64,000 bases of DNA from Kitasatospora cineracea (lineage in GTDB: Bacteria > Actinomycetota > Actinomycetes > Streptomycetales > Streptomycetaceae): NCBI RefSeq assembly GCF_003751605.1, contig NZ_RJVJ01000001.1:4960001-5024000 (forward strand), written 5' to 3'. The notes beneath the pieces were generated by a model. The model saw only the letters and a list, made by a program, of their open reading frames with translations, did not search any database and had not been told where the DNA came from. This document shows, in pieces, positions 60,952-64,000 of this stretch (its first letter is position 1; each line of letters opens with the position of its first letter). The position numbers were made by a program, and so were the translations under genes.

Positions 60952-63900
60952 TCAGCCGGGGAGCGCGGTCTGGACCACCACCTCCGGGCCGCCCCCGGCC
61001 GGCCGGACGGCGACCCGCAGCCGGGCGGCGGCGGCCCGGGCGGTCAGCCGCACGGTGCCGCCCCGGCCGGCCCCGGCCAGGGCCCCGGCCAGGGCCGCGA
61101 CCCCCGGGGCCGCCACCTCCCGGACCGCCCCGGCCGGGACGCCGCACTCCGCCAGCCAGGCCCGCAGGGCCGCCGCGGCGGCCGGCGCCTCCGCCGGCCG
61201 GGCCGGGAAGGACCGCACCAGCACGGCGGGCTGCCGGTACAGCAGGACGGCGACGTCGTCCTCGTAGCCGTCGGCCGGGCGCAGCAGGCCCGTCACGTGC
61301 CCGGCCAGCTCGGCCGTCGGCAGGCCGGAGCCCGCGACGAGCGCCCGGCCCGCCCGCTCGATGCCCTCCGCCAGGCCGTCGCGCCGCCGCTCCACCAGCC
61401 CGTCCGTGTACAGCAGCAGCGTGGAGCGGCCGGGCAGGACGGTGACGGCCTCCGGCCGGGGCAGACCCGGGCGGACGGCCAGCGGCAGGGCGCGGCCCCC
61501 GTCGAGCAGGACGGTGGAGCCGTCGGCCAGGGCCAGCACGCCGGGCGGGTGCCCGGCGCTGGAGTGGCGCAGCTCGCCCGTCACCGGGTCGAGGACGCCG
61601 CAGAAGACGGTCGTGCAGACCGCGCCGGGAACGCCGGCGGCGAACGCGTCCAGCGCGGCGAGGGTGCGGGCCGGGCCGGGGTCCTGCAGCAGCAGCGCCC
61701 GGCAGGCGCTGCGCAGCTGCCCCATCACGCTGGCCGCGGCCAGCCCGCGCCCGACGCAGTCGCCGACGACGATGCCGGTGCGGCCGTCCGGCAGCGGCAC
61801 GGTGTCGTACCAGTCGCCGCCGACCTCCAGGGGCGGGGTGGCCGGCTCGTAGCGGGCGGCGAAACCCTCCGGCAGCCGGTTCGGCCCCAGGATGGCCCGC
61901 TGCAGGGCGATGGCCGTCTCGCGCTGCTGGTCGATCCGCCGGGCCCGGGCCAGCCCCTGGGCGAGCCGCCCGCCCAGCAGGGAGAGCAGCAGCTCGTCCT
62001 CCCGGGTGAAGGGGCGCGGCTCGTCCAGCTCCACCGCCAGGACCAGCGGACCGTCCGGCAGTTCCAGCCGGATGCCCGTCCCGGCGGGCCCGGCCGCCGG
62101 GGTGAGGGCGGGCCCGCCGGCCAGCGCGGTCAGCGCCGCCCGCCGCTCCTCCGGCAGCCCGGGCCAGTCCGGCCCGGGCCCGGCGGCGGTCAGCCGGGCC
62201 GGGGCCCCGGCCCGGTCGAAGCGGACCGCCACCACCCGGCGGGCCCGCCACAGGCCGCGCAGCTCCTCCAGGGCGCAGGCGAGCGCCTCCTCGGCGCTGG
62301 TGACCCGGGCCAGGCAGTCGGCGAGCGAGGCCAGGGCGCTCTCGCGCTGCACGGCGTAGTACTCGGCGGTGACGTCCCGGATGGTGCCGACGGTGACGGT
62401 GCGCCCGGTCGCCGGGTCCGGGACGCGGTTGAAGGTGGAGTGCGCCCAGACCCGGTGGCCGTCGCGGTGGGTGGCGGGGACGGTGGCGCTGCCGCGGTCG
62501 TGCTCGGCCGAGCGGGCGAGCGCGTCGGCGGCCTGCCGGCGGGCGTCCGGGTCGGTGCGGGGATCCGCCCACCACGGGTGGGGCGGCAGGTAGGGCAGCC
62601 CCTCGGGGCCGTACCCGAGGAGGTCGGCGAACGCCGCGTTCACCCGGGTGACGGCGCCGTCCTCGTCGCAGACGAAGAAGGCGTCCTGGAGCGAGTCGAC
62701 CAGCGCGTCCTGCCAGCGGGCGTGCTGCTCGCGCAGCCGCGCCGACCGCAGCGCGGCACGCACCCGGGCCAGCAGGTCGACCGCGGCGAAGGGCTTGACC
62801 AGGTAGTCGTCGGCCCCCGACTCGAAGCCGTCCACCGCGTCCTCCCGCCCGGCCCGGGCCGACAGCAGCAGCACCGGCAGCGCGGCGGTGCGCGGGTCGG
62901 CGCGCAGCGCCGCGACCAGCTGCAGGCCGTCCGTACCGGGCATCATCACGTCGCTGATCACCAGCTCGGGGGCCTCGGAGCGGACGGCGGCCAGCGCCCG
63001 GTCGCCGTCGCCGACCGCGGTGACCCGGTGGCCCGCGCCGCGCAGGACGCGGGTGAGGTAGTCGCGCATGTCGGCGTTGTCGTCGACCACCAGGACGTGC
63101 GCGGCCGCCCCGGCGGCGCCCTCCGCCTGGCCAGCGCCCTCCGCCCCGGCGGCGTCCTCCGCCTGGCCAGCGCCCTCCGCCCCGGCGGTCGGCAGGGGCT
63201 CCGCGGGCCCGCCGCCGGAGCCCCCGCCGGGGCGGTGCTCCCAGCGCAGGGCCTCCTGCACGAACGACTCGGCGGCCGCGCGGTCGGCGCCCGTCGGCGC
63301 GTCCGGGACGGCACGGCCCTCCGCGGACGGGCCGGCCGCCAGGGGCAGGCTGACGGTGAACGCGGTGCCGCGGCCCGGCTCGGAGGCGGCGGTGATCGTC
63401 CCGCCGTGCAGGTCGACCAGCTCCTTGACCAGGGCCAGGCCGATCCCGCTGCCCTCGTGCGAGCGCGCCCGGCCGTCCTCGACCCGGTGGAAGCGGTCGA
63501 ACAGCCGCGGCAGCTCCGCGGCCGGAACGCCCACCCCGGTGTCCTCGACGGTGACCAGGGCCCACCCGTCCCGCTCGCGCACCCGCACCCGCACCGTCCC
63601 CTCGAAGGTGAACTTCAGGGCGTTGCCCAGCAGGTTGAAGACCACCTTCTCCCACAGCTCCGGATCCACCGGCACCGGGGCGCTCAGCGGCGCGCAGTCC
63701 ACCTCCAGCACGAGCCCGGCGCGCTGCGCGGCCGAACGGAACACGGCGGCCAGCTCGGCGGTGACCCGCGCCAGGTCGACCGGCTCCGGGCGGGCCCGCA
63801 TCCGGCCCGCCTCGATCCGGGAGAAGTCCAGCAGCGTGTTGACCAGGCGGCCCAGCCGCAGCGCGTTGCGGTGGACCGTCTCCAGGTCCTCCCGGACGTC

Positions 63901-64000
63901 CGGCTCGGCGTCCGCCAGCCGCTGCCGCAGGCCCTCCACCGGCCCGGAGATCAGCGTCAGGGGGGTGCGGAACTCGTGGCTGATGTTGGAGAAGAACACG
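60952..64000 (-). CDS. Histidine kinase - receiver - PAS - GAF - PP2C protein, 5' end missing
   Basis: 1015 residues remain; the N-terminus lies past the right edge. In order: HisKA (FFSNISHEFRTPLTLISGPVEG), HATPase (NLLGNALKFTFEG, DTGVGVPAAELPRLFDRF, SHEGSGIGLALVKELVDLHG), an Ala/Gly/Glu linker with two 36-base repeats (63115-63186), a receiver (VLVVDDN, SDVMMPGTDG, LSARAG, YLVKPF), PAS (DAFFVCDEDGAVTRVNAAFADLLGY), GAF, and a SpoIIE PP2C (PPLEVGGDWYDTVPL, VGDCVGRGLAAASVMG, SSAGHPPGVL, LLYTDGLVERR, GYEDDVAVLLYR). The last 90 residues look like a decayed GHKL ATPase. Kinase and phosphatase in one chain. Confidence 0.92.
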   Translation of the reverse strand, partial: VFFSNISHEFRTPLTLISGPVEGLRQRLADAEPDVREDLETVHRNALRLGRLVNTLLDFSRIEAGRMRARPEPVDLARVTAELAAVFRSAAQRAGLVLEVDCAPLSAPVPVDPELWEKVVFNLLGNALKFTFEGTVRVRVRERDGWALVTVEDTGVGVPAAELPRLFDRFHRVEDGRARSHEGSGIGLALVKELVDLHGGTITAASEPGRGTAFTVSLPLAAGPSAEGRAVPDAPTGADRAAAESFVQEALRWEHRPGGGSGGGPAEPLPTAGAEGAGQAEDAAGAEGAGQAEGAAGAAAHVLVVDDNADMRDYLTRVLRGAGHRVTAVGDGDRALAAVRSEAPELVISDVMMPGTDGLQLVAALRADPRTAALPVLLLSARAGREDAVDGFESGADDYLVKPFAAVDLLARVRAALRSARLREQHARWQDALVDSLQDAFFVCDEDGAVTRVNAAFADLLGYGPEGLPYLPPHPWWADPRTDPDARRQAADALARSAEHDRGSATVPATHRDGHRVWAHSTFNRVPDPATGRTVTVGTIRDVTAEYYAVQRESALASLADCLARVTSAEEALACALEELRGLWRARRVVAVRFDRAGAPARLTAAGPGPDWPGLPEERRAALTALAGGPALTPAAGPAGTGIRLELPDGPLVLAVELDEPRPFTREDELLLSLLGGRLAQGLARARRIDQQRETAIALQRAILGPNRLPEGFAARYEPATPPLEVGGDWYDTVPLPDGRTGIVVGDCVGRGLAAASVMGQLRSACRALLLQDPGPARTLAALDAFAAGVPGAVCTTVFCGVLDPVTGELRHSSAGHPPGVLALADGSTVLLDGGRALPLAVRPGLPRPEAVTVLPGRSTLLLYTDGLVERRRDGLAEGIERAGRALVAGSGLPTAELAGHVTGLLRPADGYEDDVAVLLYRQPAVLVRSFPARPAEAPAAAAALRAWLAECGVPAGAVREVAAPGVAALAGALAGAGRGGTVRLTARAAAARLRVAVRPAGGGPEVVVQTALPG
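63115..63186 (-). repeat. 36-base tandem repeat (2 units) in an interdomain linker
   Basis: Two 36-base units (63115-63150 and 63151-63186) differ by one base and encode 12-residue Ala/Gly/Glu blocks between the HATPase and receiver domains. Confidence 0.75.

Overview
This 64 kb window is very GC-rich, uses GTG starts freely and packs genes with 4-base stop/start overlaps. Gas vesicle genes, an SsgA-like protein, a WhiB-like protein, F420-dependent oxidoreductases, Ku and many SpoIIE-type phosphatases together point to a streptomycete (Streptomyces or Kitasatospora). I saw no rRNA, tRNA, CRISPR array, insertion sequence or phage gene. It reads as a chromosomal stress-response and signalling region.

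Layout. 1-10 kb: the end of cinA, a molybdopterin oxidoreductase operon with an F420 enzyme, a Mut7-C protein, an SDR-ADH pair, and a large catalase broken by a one-base deletion. 10-12.3 kb: a PP2C phosphatase and small membrane proteins. 12.4-18.1 kb: a ten-gene gas vesicle operon. 18.2-25 kb: Ku, a D-Ala-D-Ala carboxypeptidase, a zinc-type CDF exporter and a SulP transporter with a short leader ORF. 25-31.7 kb: membrane proteins and phospholipid enzymes (PLD/cardiolipin synthase, a PAP2-diacylglycerol kinase fusion, YihY, PAP2). 31.7-38.5 kb: an RsbR-RsbS-RsbT stressosome operon that runs on into a kinase-phosphatase fusion, a hybrid histidine kinase and a response-regulator phosphatase. 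38.5-44 kb: Dps, an SsgA-like protein, more partner-switch proteins, and a phosphatase / cobalamin-binding protein / STAS operon. 44-53.7 kb: a CYP152-type P450, YihY and F420 enzyme operon, WhiB-like and STAS proteins, small stress-type proteins, a FAD oxidoreductase with an SRPBCC partner, and a secreted tandem CBM20 protein. 54-64 kb: an ANTAR-GAF-PAS-phosphatase, a 1424-residue HAMP-repeat hybrid kinase, and a kinase-receiver-phosphatase that runs off the right end.

The unifying theme is general stress control by partner switching: six SpoIIE/PP2C phosphatases, six STAS antagonists and two free-standing kinase-like ATPases, but no sigma factor in the window. Sixteen candidate sites of the form GNNT-N15/16-GGG(C/T)A lie upstream of genes here, including gvp, dps, cls, the stressosome, the P450 and several small membrane proteins. 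They resemble promoters of the sigma-B family. I infer that much of the window is one sigma-B-like regulon encoded beside its own regulators. Positions, reading frames, motifs and repeats were read from the sequence by eye; family assignments rest on recognised motifs and were not checked by database search.
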